Shown: piece by piece, positions 17,234 through 25,930 of the stretch
Layout of the letters: each line of letters opens with the position of its first letter
How positions within the stretch are numbered: the first letter of the stretch is position 1
Notes under the pieces: model-generated
The model's database searches: none
The model's input: only the letters and a program-made list of their open reading frames with translations
Told to the model about the DNA's origin: nothing
Source: Chryseolinea sp.
GTDB taxonomy: Bacteria; Bacteroidota; Bacteroidia; Cytophagales; Cyclobacteriaceae
Direction: 5' to 3'
DNA length: 37,827 bases
Assembly (NCBI GenBank): GCA_025923195.1
Contig: JAICGJ010000037.1
Location: 1-37,827 of the forward strand
Translations under genes and position numbers: made by a program

Positions 17234-17259
17234 GGCAGGACCAAAATCCTGCCTTTTTT
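17234..17259 (+). terminator. Rho-independent terminator after prc
   Basis: GGCAGGA (17234-17240) pairs exactly with TCCTGCC (17247-17253), followed by TTTTTTG and more T. This is a strong intrinsic terminator. Confidence 0.92.
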
Positions 17260-17326
17260 GTTTTTTGGTGGATTCCCTCATTAATTCATATTTTAAACTT
17301 TATTTTGCCCGCATTAACGCAGATTC

Positions 17327-20300
17327 ATGAGTGAGGAACTTCTCAAAGCCATTTTACAACTCTTTGCCATCGTTGCTCGTGAGCGTGTTACAGAAGCTGA
17401 GCGCACCAACATCAAAGAGTTTCTCGGCCTTCATCTCAATCGCGAGGCTACGCACTATTATATTAAGTTATTCGACGAATTTGCGGCTACAAGTCATATT
17501 GATGAACGCCAGGACCTTCGCAACGTAGACGCAGACACCCAACAGTTTGTAGACGACTGGGCCAAGATCATGCGCATTGTCAAGCAAGTAAATCAAGCCC
17601 TGACCATGCAGCAGAAGGTTGTGCTGATCGTTAAGATCATTGAATTAGTATATGTGGATGACGACATGTCAGAACGCCAGGCAAACCTGGTTTTCTATAT
17701 TGGACAATCCTTAAAAATTCCTCAGGCTGATCTGCATGCACTACAATCATTTGTGGCTGGCCATGACATAGACGAGCTAGCCTCCAAAGATGTATTGATC
17801 ATCGACGAGGGATCCGGTGAGTATCCGGGGCCGCGGATAATCGAAAAAAATCTCACTGGCCTTATCGCCATTCTCCGTCTTCAAGATGCTGATACTTACT
17901 TTATCAAGTACCTCGGCATTACCACTGTTTACCTAAATAGCATTATTCTTAAAAGTCGCAAGATCGATGTGTTCCCGACGGGTAGCACTATACGCGGCGA
18001 TAAGGTCGGTCCGTTCTATTACAGCGACATCGTTGGCAAATTCTTAACTGATGAAAGTCATACAACGATAACATTTACTGCCGATCATATATTCTATCAT
18101 TTTAAAAATGGAAAAGCCGGACTCCAGAATGTTAATATCGCCGAAAAAGGAGGGAAGCTCATCGGGCTGATGGGAGTGAGTGGATCCGGAAAATCCACGC
18201 TGCTGAATGTCCTGAACGGTTCGGAAAAGCCATCAAGCGGTCTGGTTCTGGTTAACGGTATCGATATACACATGCGCCCAATGGATGTCCAAGGTATCAT
18301 CGGCTATGTACCGCAGGATGATCTGCTGATCGAAGAGCTCAGTGTTTTTGAAAATTTATACTATGCAGCCAAACTTTGCTTTGGTCATTATTCTGAGACT
18401 GAGATTATTCAATTGGTGCTGCAAGTACTAGCCAGCCTCGGACTGACTGAAATACGGAATCTAAAAGTTGGCTCTCCCCTGGAAAAAACCATTAGTGGCG
18501 GACAGCGCAAGCGTTTAAATATTGCTCTTGAATTACTTCGGGAACCTACGATTCTCTTTGTGGATGAGCCCACGTCTGGCTTATCATCCCGCGACTCGGA
18601 AAACATCATGGATCTTCTGAAGGAGTTGAGTCTACGGGGTAAGATGATCTTTGTCGTAATACACCAACCTTCATCAGACATTTTTAAAATGTTCGATACA
18701 TTGGTCATTATGGATTCTGGCGGTTTTCAGATATACTATGGAAATCCGATTGAGTCAGTAATATACTTCAGAGACATCATCAACGCGGCAAACAAAACTC
18801 AGGGGGCGTGTCCGGAGTGCGGCAATATCAATCCAGAGCAAATTTTTAGCATTATTGAAACAAGGGTGGTAAACGAATACGGCCGCCTGACGCAGACCAG
18901 GAAAGTTTCGCCGGGTCAGTGGTATCAATATTTCAAACAAAAAATCAAAACACCAAAGATCGAGCATGTAAAGGAAGCGCTACCTGTTGTTCAAGAGATA
19001 CCGAACTGGTTCAAGCAATTCAAGATCTTTGTCATACGCGATGTGCTTTCTAAAGCTGCTAACAAGCAATACCTGTACATCAACCTATTTGAGGCACCCG
19101 TACTGGCATTTTTTATAGCCTTTATGGTTAAATATTATAATGCAGCCGAGGGGAGCGGAGACTACAGTTTTTATCATAACAAAAATATTCCCGTCTATTT
19201 TTTCATGAGTGTAGTCGTGGCGTTATTTTTTGGACTTACAATGAGTGCAGAGGAAATTTTTAAAGATCGCAAGATTTTGAAGCGCGAAAAGTTTTTGCAC
19301 TTGAGCCGAAGCAGCTACCTGGTTTCGAAAGTCTCTGTGATGTTTTGTATGTCTGCTATCCAAACGTTTCTTTTTATACTGGTTGGCAACTCCATTTTAG
19401 AGATTCCGCTTGAAGAAGTCCGCTATTGGGTTATACTTTTTACAAGCTCGTGTTTTGCGAACATGCTTGGCCTCAACATCTCAGCATCTTTCAACTCAGC
19501 CGTTACAATCTATATCCTGATACCGCTTCTCATTATTCCGCAGCTGCTGCTCAGTGGCGTGGTGATCAGTTTTGACAAGTTCAACCCGAGGGTGACCAAA
19601 CCTATTGGCGTACCCCTGGCGGGTGAGATCATGGCTTCGCGATGGGCCTTCGAGGCGTTTATGGTTACACAATTTAAAGACAACAAGTTTGAAAAACGAT
19701 TTTATGAACTGGATAAGACCATGGCTAAGGCTGAGTATAAAAGAGTGTACCACATACCCGCACTCGAGTCGAAGCTTGCCTATTGCCTCAACAATCGTTC
19801 ACAGTGGCGCAACCGCGCAGACAGCAAGATGGCTGCAAGTTTGCAATTAATAAGGGATGAGATCAGCAACGAGCTTGCTTCTATTGGTGAGGATAAATTC
19901 TTGGCACTTGACAAGCTGGCACCAGGGAAATTTGATTCCACGGTGTATTTGGAGACTGATACGTTTCTTACTGTATTGAGGCGATACTATGGTAATAAGC
20001 TGACCAATGCCGCTAACGAAAAGGATCGACGTATCGCTGAACTCACATCAACCCCCGCTAAAAGTTTGGCCTTCGAAAAAGAGCGGATGACGTATGCGAA
20101 TGACGCCGTCGCCGATGCCGTGCTAAATGCAACGGCGGTTGAACGCATTGTCGAATATGATGGAAGGCTGGTTCAGAAGATCTACCCGATCTATCTCGAC
20201 GATCACCGCCCCGAACACATCTTTGATTTCTCCGCGAACCTGTATCAGCCTACAAAACATTTTGCGGGTGTTTATTGGAACACCCTGTACTTCAATATTG

Positions 20301-20416
20301 TTGTCATCTGGTCAATGACTATTCTACTGTACGTTACGTTGTACTTCGACATCCTGAAAAGGCTTGTCACAAGATTGGAGGGCAGCAGGAAATTTAAAAG
20401 AAAGGTCAAAGAATGA
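17327..20416 (+). CDS. ABCG-like ABC transporter with TerB-like N-terminal domain
   Basis: The 1029-residue protein fuses several parts. Residues 1-160 are helical and TerB-like (VVLIVKIIELVYVDDDMSERQ). About 170-250 forms a small beta domain, possibly FHA-like. The ABC ATPase occupies about 250-480, with Walker A GVSGSGKST (283-291), signature ISGGQRKR (389-396) and Walker B ILFVDEPTSG. A CPECG cysteine pair (Cys495, Cys498) follows. An ABC2-type membrane domain spans about 580-790, then a large soluble, helical, probably periplasmic loop (about 800-970), and a last membrane segment near 985-1005. The ATPase-then-membrane order is that of ABCG half-transporters. Cargo is unknown. It overlaps the possible start of the next gene by 4 bp, which suggests coupling with that lipoprotein. 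Confidence 0.88.
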   Translation: MSEELLKAILQLFAIVARERVTEAERTNIKEFLGLHLNREATHYYIKLFDEFAATSHIDERQDLRNVDADTQQFVDDWAKIMRIVKQVNQALTMQQKVVLIVKIIELVYVDDDMSERQANLVFYIGQSLKIPQADLHALQSFVAGHDIDELASKDVLIIDEGSGEYPGPRIIEKNLTGLIAILRLQDADTYFIKYLGITTVYLNSIILKSRKIDVFPTGSTIRGDKVGPFYYSDIVGKFLTDESHTTITFTADHIFYHFKNGKAGLQNVNIAEKGGKLIGLMGVSGSGKSTLLNVLNGSEKPSSGLVLVNGIDIHMRPMDVQGIIGYVPQDDLLIEELSVFENLYYAAKLCFGHYSETEIIQLVLQVLASLGLTEIRNLKVGSPLEKTISGGQRKRLNIALELLREPTILFVDEPTSGLSSRDSENIMDLLKELSLRGKMIFVVIHQPSSDIFKMFDTLVIMDSGGFQIYYGNPIESVIYFRDIINAANKTQGACPECGNINPEQIFSIIETRVVNEYGRLTQTRKVSPGQWYQYFKQKIKTPKIEHVKEALPVVQEIPNWFKQFKIFVIRDVLSKAANKQYLYINLFEAPVLAFFIAFMVKYYNAAEGSGDYSFYHNKNIPVYFFMSVVVALFFGLTMSAEEIFKDRKILKREKFLHLSRSSYLVSKVSVMFCMSAIQTFLFILVGNSILEIPLEEVRYWVILFTSSCFANMLGLNISASFNSAVTIYILIPLLIIPQLLLSGVVISFDKFNPRVTKPIGVPLAGEIMASRWAFEAFMVTQFKDNKFEKRFYELDKTMAKAEYKRVYHIPALESKLAYCLNNRSQWRNRADSKMAASLQLIRDEISNELASIGEDKFLALDKLAPGKFDSTVYLETDTFLTVLRRYYGNKLTNAANEKDRRIAELTSTPAKSLAFEKERMTYANDAVADAVLNATAVERIVEYDGRLVQKIYPIYLDDHRPEHIFDFSANLYQPTKHFAGVYWNTLYFNIVVIWSMTILLYVTLYFDILKRLVTRLEGSRKFKRKVKE

Positions 20417-20454
20417 GGATAAATTCAATTTGTATAACCAACATATATGTAATC

Positions 20455-20892
20455 ATGCTTACTAAGAAATTTATATCGTACCTGGTCGCTGTACTATCGA
20501 TTCTCGCATTGGCGTGTTCGACAAAGAAAGATGATCACAATCATCATGAAGATCAGGCAGCGGCTGGCGACGAGTGGAAGGAAATGGATGAGTTCCATAT
20601 CGTTATGGCCGACGCTTTTCATCCGTATAAAGATTCTTCAAACCTGGAGCCTGCGAAGAATAATGCAGGTGCCCTGGTAGAAGCCGCCGATAAGTGGGCG
20701 CAGGCTCCGCTTCCATCAAAATTCGAGGGAGATGACGAAATAAAATTTAAGCTCAACCAGCTTAAGGTGGACGCATCCACCTTTGAAGGAATTGTTAAAT
20801 CCGGAGATGATAAATCGATCGGACAATCATTGACCAAGCTGCATGATCTCTTTCATGAAATCCAGGAATCGTGGTATGAGGAACGCGAGTAG
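20455..20892 (+). CDS. Small helical lipoprotein, function unknown
   Basis: The start is placed at the ATG at 20455 because it opens a lipoprotein signal peptide, MLTKKFISYLVAVLSILALAC, with lipobox LALAC (Cys21); the ATG at 20413, overlapping the ABC transporter stop, would put 14 extra residues ahead of it. The mature part begins with a His/Asp-rich linker (DDHNHHEDQ) that might bind metal. About 110 helical residues follow, ending LTKLHDLFHEIQESWYEERE, reminiscent of four-helix-bundle proteins of the cytochrome b562/c' type, but without a CxxCH haem motif. Close linkage to the ABC transporter suggests it is an accessory envelope component. The stop codon is immediately followed by a heptamer-armed repeat element. 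Confidence 0.75.
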   Translation: MLTKKFISYLVAVLSILALACSTKKDDHNHHEDQAAAGDEWKEMDEFHIVMADAFHPYKDSSNLEPAKNNAGALVEAADKWAQAPLPSKFEGDDEIKFKLNQLKVDASTFEGIVKSGDDKSIGQSLTKLHDLFHEIQESWYEERE

Positions 20893-21170
20893 TTAAGTTA
20901 TCCGTTATCCGTTATCCGTTATCCGTTGTCTGTTATCCGTTATCCGTTAACAGGGGGAGTGAGCAAGGGTGTGTAGCTCGATTACAACTCGAATGGGAAA
21001 TAATCGACAAGATTAAAAATTCATGATGTTACCCGATTGGCATCCCGTACTAATTGTGATCGAGCGACACACCCTTCCCCGCACCCACTATTAACTATTA
21101 ACGGATAACAGACAACGGATAACGGATAACGGATAACTATTAACGGCTAACTATTAACGGCTAACGGATT
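20893..21170. repeat. Heptamer-armed post-stop element 2 (TTATCCG type)
   Basis: The left arm 20898-20953 holds eight in-phase heptamers, mostly TTATCCG, with one TTGTCTG and a last TTAACAG. The right arm 21087-21170 holds twelve in-phase heptamers (ACTATTA, ACGGATA, ACAGACA, ACGGCTA and so on). A 39-bp stretch at 20904-20942 is the exact reverse complement of 21099-21137. Inside, 20965-20982 and 21059-21076 form a second inverted repeat with one mismatch in 18. It fills most of the 330-bp gap between the lipoprotein stop and the permease gene; 21171-21222 is AT-rich and probably carries the promoter. Confidence 0.93.
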
Positions 21171-21222
21171 AGGGATAAACTATTTCTTTTTATATTTCCA
21201 TCTTGAGTATAAAGTAAAGTAC

Positions 21223-22770
21223 ATGCACACTACTGTCGTCACCCCTAAGGAGAAGTCTAAACTTTGGTTTGTTATCGCAGCCTCTTCCGTGGGTACCCTG
21301 ATTGAATGGTATGATTTTTACATTTTTGGAAGTCTTGCAATAATATTGTCGGAGCAGTTTTTCCCGCAGTCAAATCCCACGACAGCGTTGCTTTCGACCC
21401 TGGCTTTTTTTGGGGTTGGGTTTGTGGTTCGACCCTTTGGAGCTATTGTATTTGGCCGGTTGGGAGATCTTGTAGGGCGGAAATATACTTTTATGGTGAC
21501 ATTAATCTTAATGGGTGGATCGACATTTGCGATTGGCCTGATTCCAGGCTTCCAGACGATTGGTTACTTGGCCCCGGCGTTAGTGTTGGTCCTTCGCATT
21601 CTACAGGGCCTCGCCCTCGGTGGAGAATACGGCGGCGCGGCGACCTATGTTGCTGAGCATTCTCCGGCATCTCAACGGGGGTACTATACTAGCTTTATCC
21701 AAACGACGGCCACCCTTGGGCTATTCGTCTCAATTGGGGTCATTCTTGGTGTCCGCCAGAGCATGGGAATAGAGGAATTCAATGTCTGGGGATGGCGTAT
21801 TCCGTTTCTGTTATCTGCTGTGCTGGTAGGCGTCTCTGTATTTATACGTCTCCGCATGCAGGAGTCGCCATTATTCTCAAAGATCAAAGCGGAAGGAAAA
21901 ATTTCTAAAAACCCTATAAAAGAAAGCTTTGGGAAAAAAGAGAATCTTAAACTTGTGCTTTTGGCGTTGTTTGGTGCGACTGCGGGGCAGGGTGTTGTGT
22001 GGTACACGGGGCAGTTTTATGCCATGACTTTCATTGAATCGACCTGCAAAGTTGAATTTGTACAAACGCGAAATATCATCGCGATAGCGTTGCTTATTGG
22101 CACGCCTCTTTTTATTTATTTCGGCTGGTTATCCGATAAAATAGGCCGTAAAATAATCATGATGATCGGAATGTTGGCCGCTGTACTATTGTATCGCCCC
22201 ATTTATAAGCAGATGTACAAGGTCGCCGATATCTCCGGCCAAACAGAACTGGCAGCGCAAAGCCGAATTGAAAAAACCCAGACTATAACCGCTCAAGGTG
22301 ATACCATCGTTACACAACGGTTCATTAAATTTTATACGGAAGGAAATAGCGTTGTTGAAAAAAACGTGAAGACCGTACCGGGAGTCAATAGTAGTACTGA
22401 GGAGAAATCAGAAACAAAAGCGGAGATTCTGTTGGGCAGGGAATCATTTTGGCTGATGATAGGACTTGTACTTATTCAATTAGTTATGGTAACGATGGTT
22501 TATGGCCCCATTGCCGCATTTCTGGTAGAACTTTTTCCCACGCGAATACGCTATACCTCTATGTCATTACCATATCACATCGGGAATGGCGTCTTCGGTG
22601 GCTTAACGCCTTTTATTGCAACATCATTGTATGTAGCGAGTAAGTCGGAAGCTAATCCCGACGGCGATCCGATCGCGGGCTTGTGGTATCCTATTATTGT
22701 TGCTGCTGTTTGCTTCATAATTGGGATGATATTCTTAAGTAACAAGAAAGTAGCTGATGTAATAGAATAA
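21223..22770 (+). CDS. MFS transporter, metabolite:H+ symporter (MHS/ProP-like) family
   Basis: The 515-residue inner membrane protein has MHS family marks: GTLIEWYDFYIFGSLA in the first membrane helix and GRLGDLVGRKYTF in the loop between helices 2 and 3, plus LQGLALGGEYGGAATYVAEH in helix 4 and GWLSDKIGRK at the second-half loop. MHS proteins carry small organic solutes such as proline/betaine, shikimate, citrate or alpha-ketoglutarate with protons; the cargo here is not assigned. An extra polar stretch of about 80 residues (about 325-405, containing the run IEKTQTITAQGDTIVTQRF) interrupts the usual spacing between helices 8 and 9. The next gene starts 32 bp downstream on the same strand. 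Confidence 0.9.
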   Translation: MHTTVVTPKEKSKLWFVIAASSVGTLIEWYDFYIFGSLAIILSEQFFPQSNPTTALLSTLAFFGVGFVVRPFGAIVFGRLGDLVGRKYTFMVTLILMGGSTFAIGLIPGFQTIGYLAPALVLVLRILQGLALGGEYGGAATYVAEHSPASQRGYYTSFIQTTATLGLFVSIGVILGVRQSMGIEEFNVWGWRIPFLLSAVLVGVSVFIRLRMQESPLFSKIKAEGKISKNPIKESFGKKENLKLVLLALFGATAGQGVVWYTGQFYAMTFIESTCKVEFVQTRNIIAIALLIGTPLFIYFGWLSDKIGRKIIMMIGMLAAVLLYRPIYKQMYKVADISGQTELAAQSRIEKTQTITAQGDTIVTQRFIKFYTEGNSVVEKNVKTVPGVNSSTEEKSETKAEILLGRESFWLMIGLVLIQLVMVTMVYGPIAAFLVELFPTRIRYTSMSLPYHIGNGVFGGLTPFIATSLYVASKSEANPDGDPIAGLWYPIIVAAVCFIIGMIFLSNKKVADVIE

Positions 22771-22802
22771 TCGAGTTTAAAGCTGGTATAAATCTAATTT
22801 CC

Positions 22803-23558
22803 ATGCCATTTACGCCCGCTCATCCAGCCATCATCCTTCCCGTGATCCGGTCCCGATATTTCTCTGCGACAGGATTAATCATAGGCAGCATGAGCCCTGA
22901 TTTCGAATATTTCTTTAAGATGAGTGTAAACGGTATCCATAGTCATACCAAAGCTGGTCTGCTTTACTTTGATCTTCCGGTGACCATTTTACTTTCTCTG
23001 ATCTTTCATCTCATAGTCAAGACCAACCTGCTCATTAATCTTCCCCCAATATTCCAAAAGCGCTTTCATGATACGCTAAGCTTGAATTTCCTTAACTATC
23101 TAAAAAGAAACTGGGGAATCTTTCTAATCTCAGCGGCAATAGGGGGCGCATCACATATTTTTTGGGACAGCTTTACACATAACAACAGATTCTTCGTCCG
23201 GCAATTTGCCGAGATATATCAGACGACCTATGTGCCATTCGATGGGGCAAATTATCCGCTGTTCTACGTCTTACAACAAATCAGTACTGCCGTTGGATTG
23301 CTTGTGGTATCGCTTTATATAATCTTTAAGAAACCGGTTAATAATATCGAGGCTGTGAAGCCTAAAATCAGCTACTGGCTTTTCGTCTTTGGCATAGCCA
23401 TAATTGTTTTGCGGTTGCGTTTCTTCCTCGAGCCATCGGCCTATAACCTCGGCAACGTAGTGGTTACCAGCATAAGCGGATTGCTAATCGGAATAATATG
23501 TTGCGGATTCATTAACTTTAGAAACACTGTTCCTTATCAGAATAGCCTGAATGGCTAA
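22803..23558 (+). CDS. DUF4184 family membrane protein
   Basis: The 251-residue protein begins MPFTPAHPAIILPVI and continues with GLIIGSMSPDFEYFFKM, the characteristic start of DUF4184, which recalls the zinc-dependent membrane hydrolase YdjM/LexA-regulated group by its HP and SPDxxY motifs, although function is not established. Several membrane segments follow (VTILLSLIFHLIV; IFLISAAIGGASHIFWDSF with a His-Asp pair; two or three C-terminal helices). Its stop overlaps the ligD start by 8 bp, indicating translational coupling; a role in DNA repair is not implied by sequence. Confidence 0.85.
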   Translation: MPFTPAHPAIILPVIRSRYFSATGLIIGSMSPDFEYFFKMSVNGIHSHTKAGLLYFDLPVTILLSLIFHLIVKTNLLINLPPIFQKRFHDTLSLNFLNYLKRNWGIFLISAAIGGASHIFWDSFTHNNRFFVRQFAEIYQTTYVPFDGANYPLFYVLQQISTAVGLLVVSLYIIFKKPVNNIEAVKPKISYWLFVFGIAIIVLRLRFFLEPSAYNLGNVVVTSISGLLIGIICCGFINFRNTVPYQNSLNG

Positions 23559-25878
23559 GCGGAAATCACAATGGGCCCAGGTAGGTAAACGCGAGGTTGA
23601 GCTGTCGAACCTTGATAAAGTTCTTTTTCCGAAGGATCATATCGTAAAAGCGCAGGTAATAGAATATTATCTCAAAATTGCGCCGACGTTACTCATATAT
23701 GCCAAGGGCCGTGCCCTCACGCTTATTCGGTTCCCAGATGGGATTTACGGTGAAAGTTTTTATCAGAAGAACAGGCCCGATTGGGCTCCATCATGGATTG
23801 AATTTGTTACGCTTGGCAAGGAAGCAAAAGACTACATTATCGCGACCGAACCCGCCCTGCTGGTATGGCTTGCTAACCTAGCTTCAATAGAACTGCATCA
23901 GCTTCACAGCCGAAATCCAAATTTTGCTTGCCCCGATTATATCGTATTTGATCTGGATCCACCTGAAGGATATCCTTTTAAGAAACTAATTCCAATAGCA
24001 CTTGCCTTAAAGGATCACATTGAAATGTATGGTTATACCACGTATGTAAAAACAACGGGAGGAAAGGGCTTGCATATTTGCTGTCCAATAGAACCGTCGT
24101 GGGATTTCCATACTGTTTTTGAAGCCGCAGAGGACATTGCCAAACCATTTGTAGACAGCAGGCCAAATGAAGTAACGCTTCAAATAAAAAAAGATGCGCG
24201 AAAAGGACGCGTCTTGGTCGATATATTCCGCATCAGGTCAGGTCAAAGCATTGTGTCACCCTATAGCCTAAGGGGAAGAGATGGTGCACCGGTTTCGATG
24301 CCCCTGACTTGGGATGACTTGAAATCGACGGAAAGTCCATTGGATTATACGATCCATACCGCTGTAGATAAAGTATTGCGAGATGGAGATGCCTGGCAGG
24401 GATTTGATGCGTATGCGGTGGCCCTTCATACACATCGCAAAAAAACAGCGCCGAAAAAAACCGCACCAAAGCCTAATCCGAAATACAAGTCACCGGAACA
24501 ACTCGAAGCCTATGCGAAGAAAAGGGATTTCAGCAAAACGCCTGAGCCCTCGGCAAAAGTACCGGATGAGCAAGGAAATAAATTTGTGGTGCACCGGCAT
24601 CATGCATCGCGTTTGCATTATGACTTGCGCCTTGAAAAGGACGGTGTTTTAAAATCATGGGCGGTGCCCAAGGGATTGCCACCCTACCCCGGTGTCAAGC
24701 GTTTAGCAGTTCAAACAGAAGATCACCCCCTAGAATATTTGACCTTTGACGGGAAGATCCCTAAAGGTCAGTATGGTGCTGGAGAAATGTGGATCTACGC
24801 ATTAGGTAAATATCAGGTAACAAAAGATAAGAAGGATGGATTTTATTTCCGGTTAAACAGCAAGGAGATCGTCGGTGAGTTTCGCATCCACAAGATGAAG
24901 GAAAAGGAATGGCTGCTGGAAAGAGTTGATGAACCTCAGCTGAATTTTCTGCATCATGACTTCGGGCCCATGTTATCCGAGTCCAGCGACCGGCCGCCGC
25001 TTGATAAAGACTATATTTTTGAATTGAAATGGGATGGCATCAGAGCATTGATTGCTCTGGAAGATGGGCAGATCAAAATAAGGACACGAAATCAAAATGA
25101 TGTCAGTGCCCAATTCCCTGAATTACAGCTTGGAGAAAAAGCATTCAGAGCAACGAATGGTCTGTTTGATGCAGAGATCGTATGCCTCGATGAATCCGGA
25201 AAACCTATTTTCAAGCGTGTTATCAACCGGCTGATGAGCACCGGTGAATCAGCCATTCAAAAACTATCCAAAACAAATCCTGTTCACTGTTATGTATTTG
25301 ATTGCCTTTATCTGGATGGCAGATCCCTCATAAATGAACCACTTTTAAAACGAAAAGAATGGTTGGCCGATGCAATCCGGGCGGACACACCTTACCGCGT
25401 TAGTGAACATGTTGAAGATGGAGCTTCGCTTTTCGAAGCCGCGAAACATCATGGTCTGGAAGGGATCATGGCCAAAAAGAAGGATAGTAAATACTTGCCC
25501 GGAAGAAGAAGTGACTGCTGGATCAAAGTAAAGGTCAGACAAACGTCCGAATGCTATATAGTCGGATATACAAAGGGCAAGGGCGATAGGGGACAGACTT
25601 TTGGGGCACTGCATATCGCGGAAAAGGTTGGCGATGAATTGCATTATCGCGGCAAGGTGGGGACGGGGTTTGATGACGCCACGACAAAGGAAATTTCGGG
25701 TGCACTGAAAAATATCAGGGTGGCTAAAAGTCCAAATGTCATCGGCAAGCTTCTAGATGAGAAAGTATCGACATGGCTAGACGCACAAGCCATGGTTGAG
25801 GTGAGTTATTCAAAACTGACGCCTGACAAGATGTTTCGCGAGCCGGTATTTGTGCGATTCAGACCCGACCTCGGATAG
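23551..25878 (+). CDS. ligD: ATP-dependent DNA ligase LigD (polymerase-phosphoesterase-ligase)
   Basis: The 775-residue NHEJ enzyme has three domains. The polymerase/primase (about 20-290) contains the metal-binding YIVFDLDPPEG (Asp134, Asp136). The 3'-phosphoesterase (about 320-475) starts with FVVHRHHASRLHYDLRLE (His348 onward) and includes PKGQYGAGEMWIY. The ATP-dependent ligase (about 480-775) has the nucleotidyl-lysine motif ELKWDGIRA (Lys493) and ends with EVSYSKLTPDKMFREPVFVRF. The order POL-PE-LIG equals that of mycobacterial LigD and differs from the PE-LIG-POL order of Pseudomonas. LigD fills, trims and seals double-strand breaks bridged by Ku, whose gene is 3.5 kb downstream. The linker between POL and PE is rich in Lys and Pro. 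The ATG overlaps the upstream gene. Confidence 0.97.
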   Translation: MAKRKSQWAQVGKREVELSNLDKVLFPKDHIVKAQVIEYYLKIAPTLLIYAKGRALTLIRFPDGIYGESFYQKNRPDWAPSWIEFVTLGKEAKDYIIATEPALLVWLANLASIELHQLHSRNPNFACPDYIVFDLDPPEGYPFKKLIPIALALKDHIEMYGYTTYVKTTGGKGLHICCPIEPSWDFHTVFEAAEDIAKPFVDSRPNEVTLQIKKDARKGRVLVDIFRIRSGQSIVSPYSLRGRDGAPVSMPLTWDDLKSTESPLDYTIHTAVDKVLRDGDAWQGFDAYAVALHTHRKKTAPKKTAPKPNPKYKSPEQLEAYAKKRDFSKTPEPSAKVPDEQGNKFVVHRHHASRLHYDLRLEKDGVLKSWAVPKGLPPYPGVKRLAVQTEDHPLEYLTFDGKIPKGQYGAGEMWIYALGKYQVTKDKKDGFYFRLNSKEIVGEFRIHKMKEKEWLLERVDEPQLNFLHHDFGPMLSESSDRPPLDKDYIFELKWDGIRALIALEDGQIKIRTRNQNDVSAQFPELQLGEKAFRATNGLFDAEIVCLDESGKPIFKRVINRLMSTGESAIQKLSKTNPVHCYVFDCLYLDGRSLINEPLLKRKEWLADAIRADTPYRVSEHVEDGASLFEAAKHHGLEGIMAKKKDSKYLPGRRSDCWIKVKVRQTSECYIVGYTKGKGDRGQTFGALHIAEKVGDELHYRGKVGTGFDDATTKEISGALKNIRVAKSPNVIGKLLDEKVSTWLDAQAMVEVSYSKLTPDKMFREPVFVRFRPDLG

Positions 25879-25930
25879 GTCCTCCATAACGGCGTTCGGA
25901 AGTGCGCCGTCGTGAAAAGGAGTACCCTTC

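Noticed and set aside
20413-20454. ATG at 20413 as the lipoprotein start
   Set aside because: It would add 14 residues before a standard lipoprotein signal peptide. The ATGA overlap with the ABC gene is noted but may be coincidental.
25889-25910. Terminator between ligD and the TPR gene
   Set aside because: ACGGCG and CGCCGT can pair, but the stem is only 6 bp with a 10-nt loop and there is no T-run on either strand.
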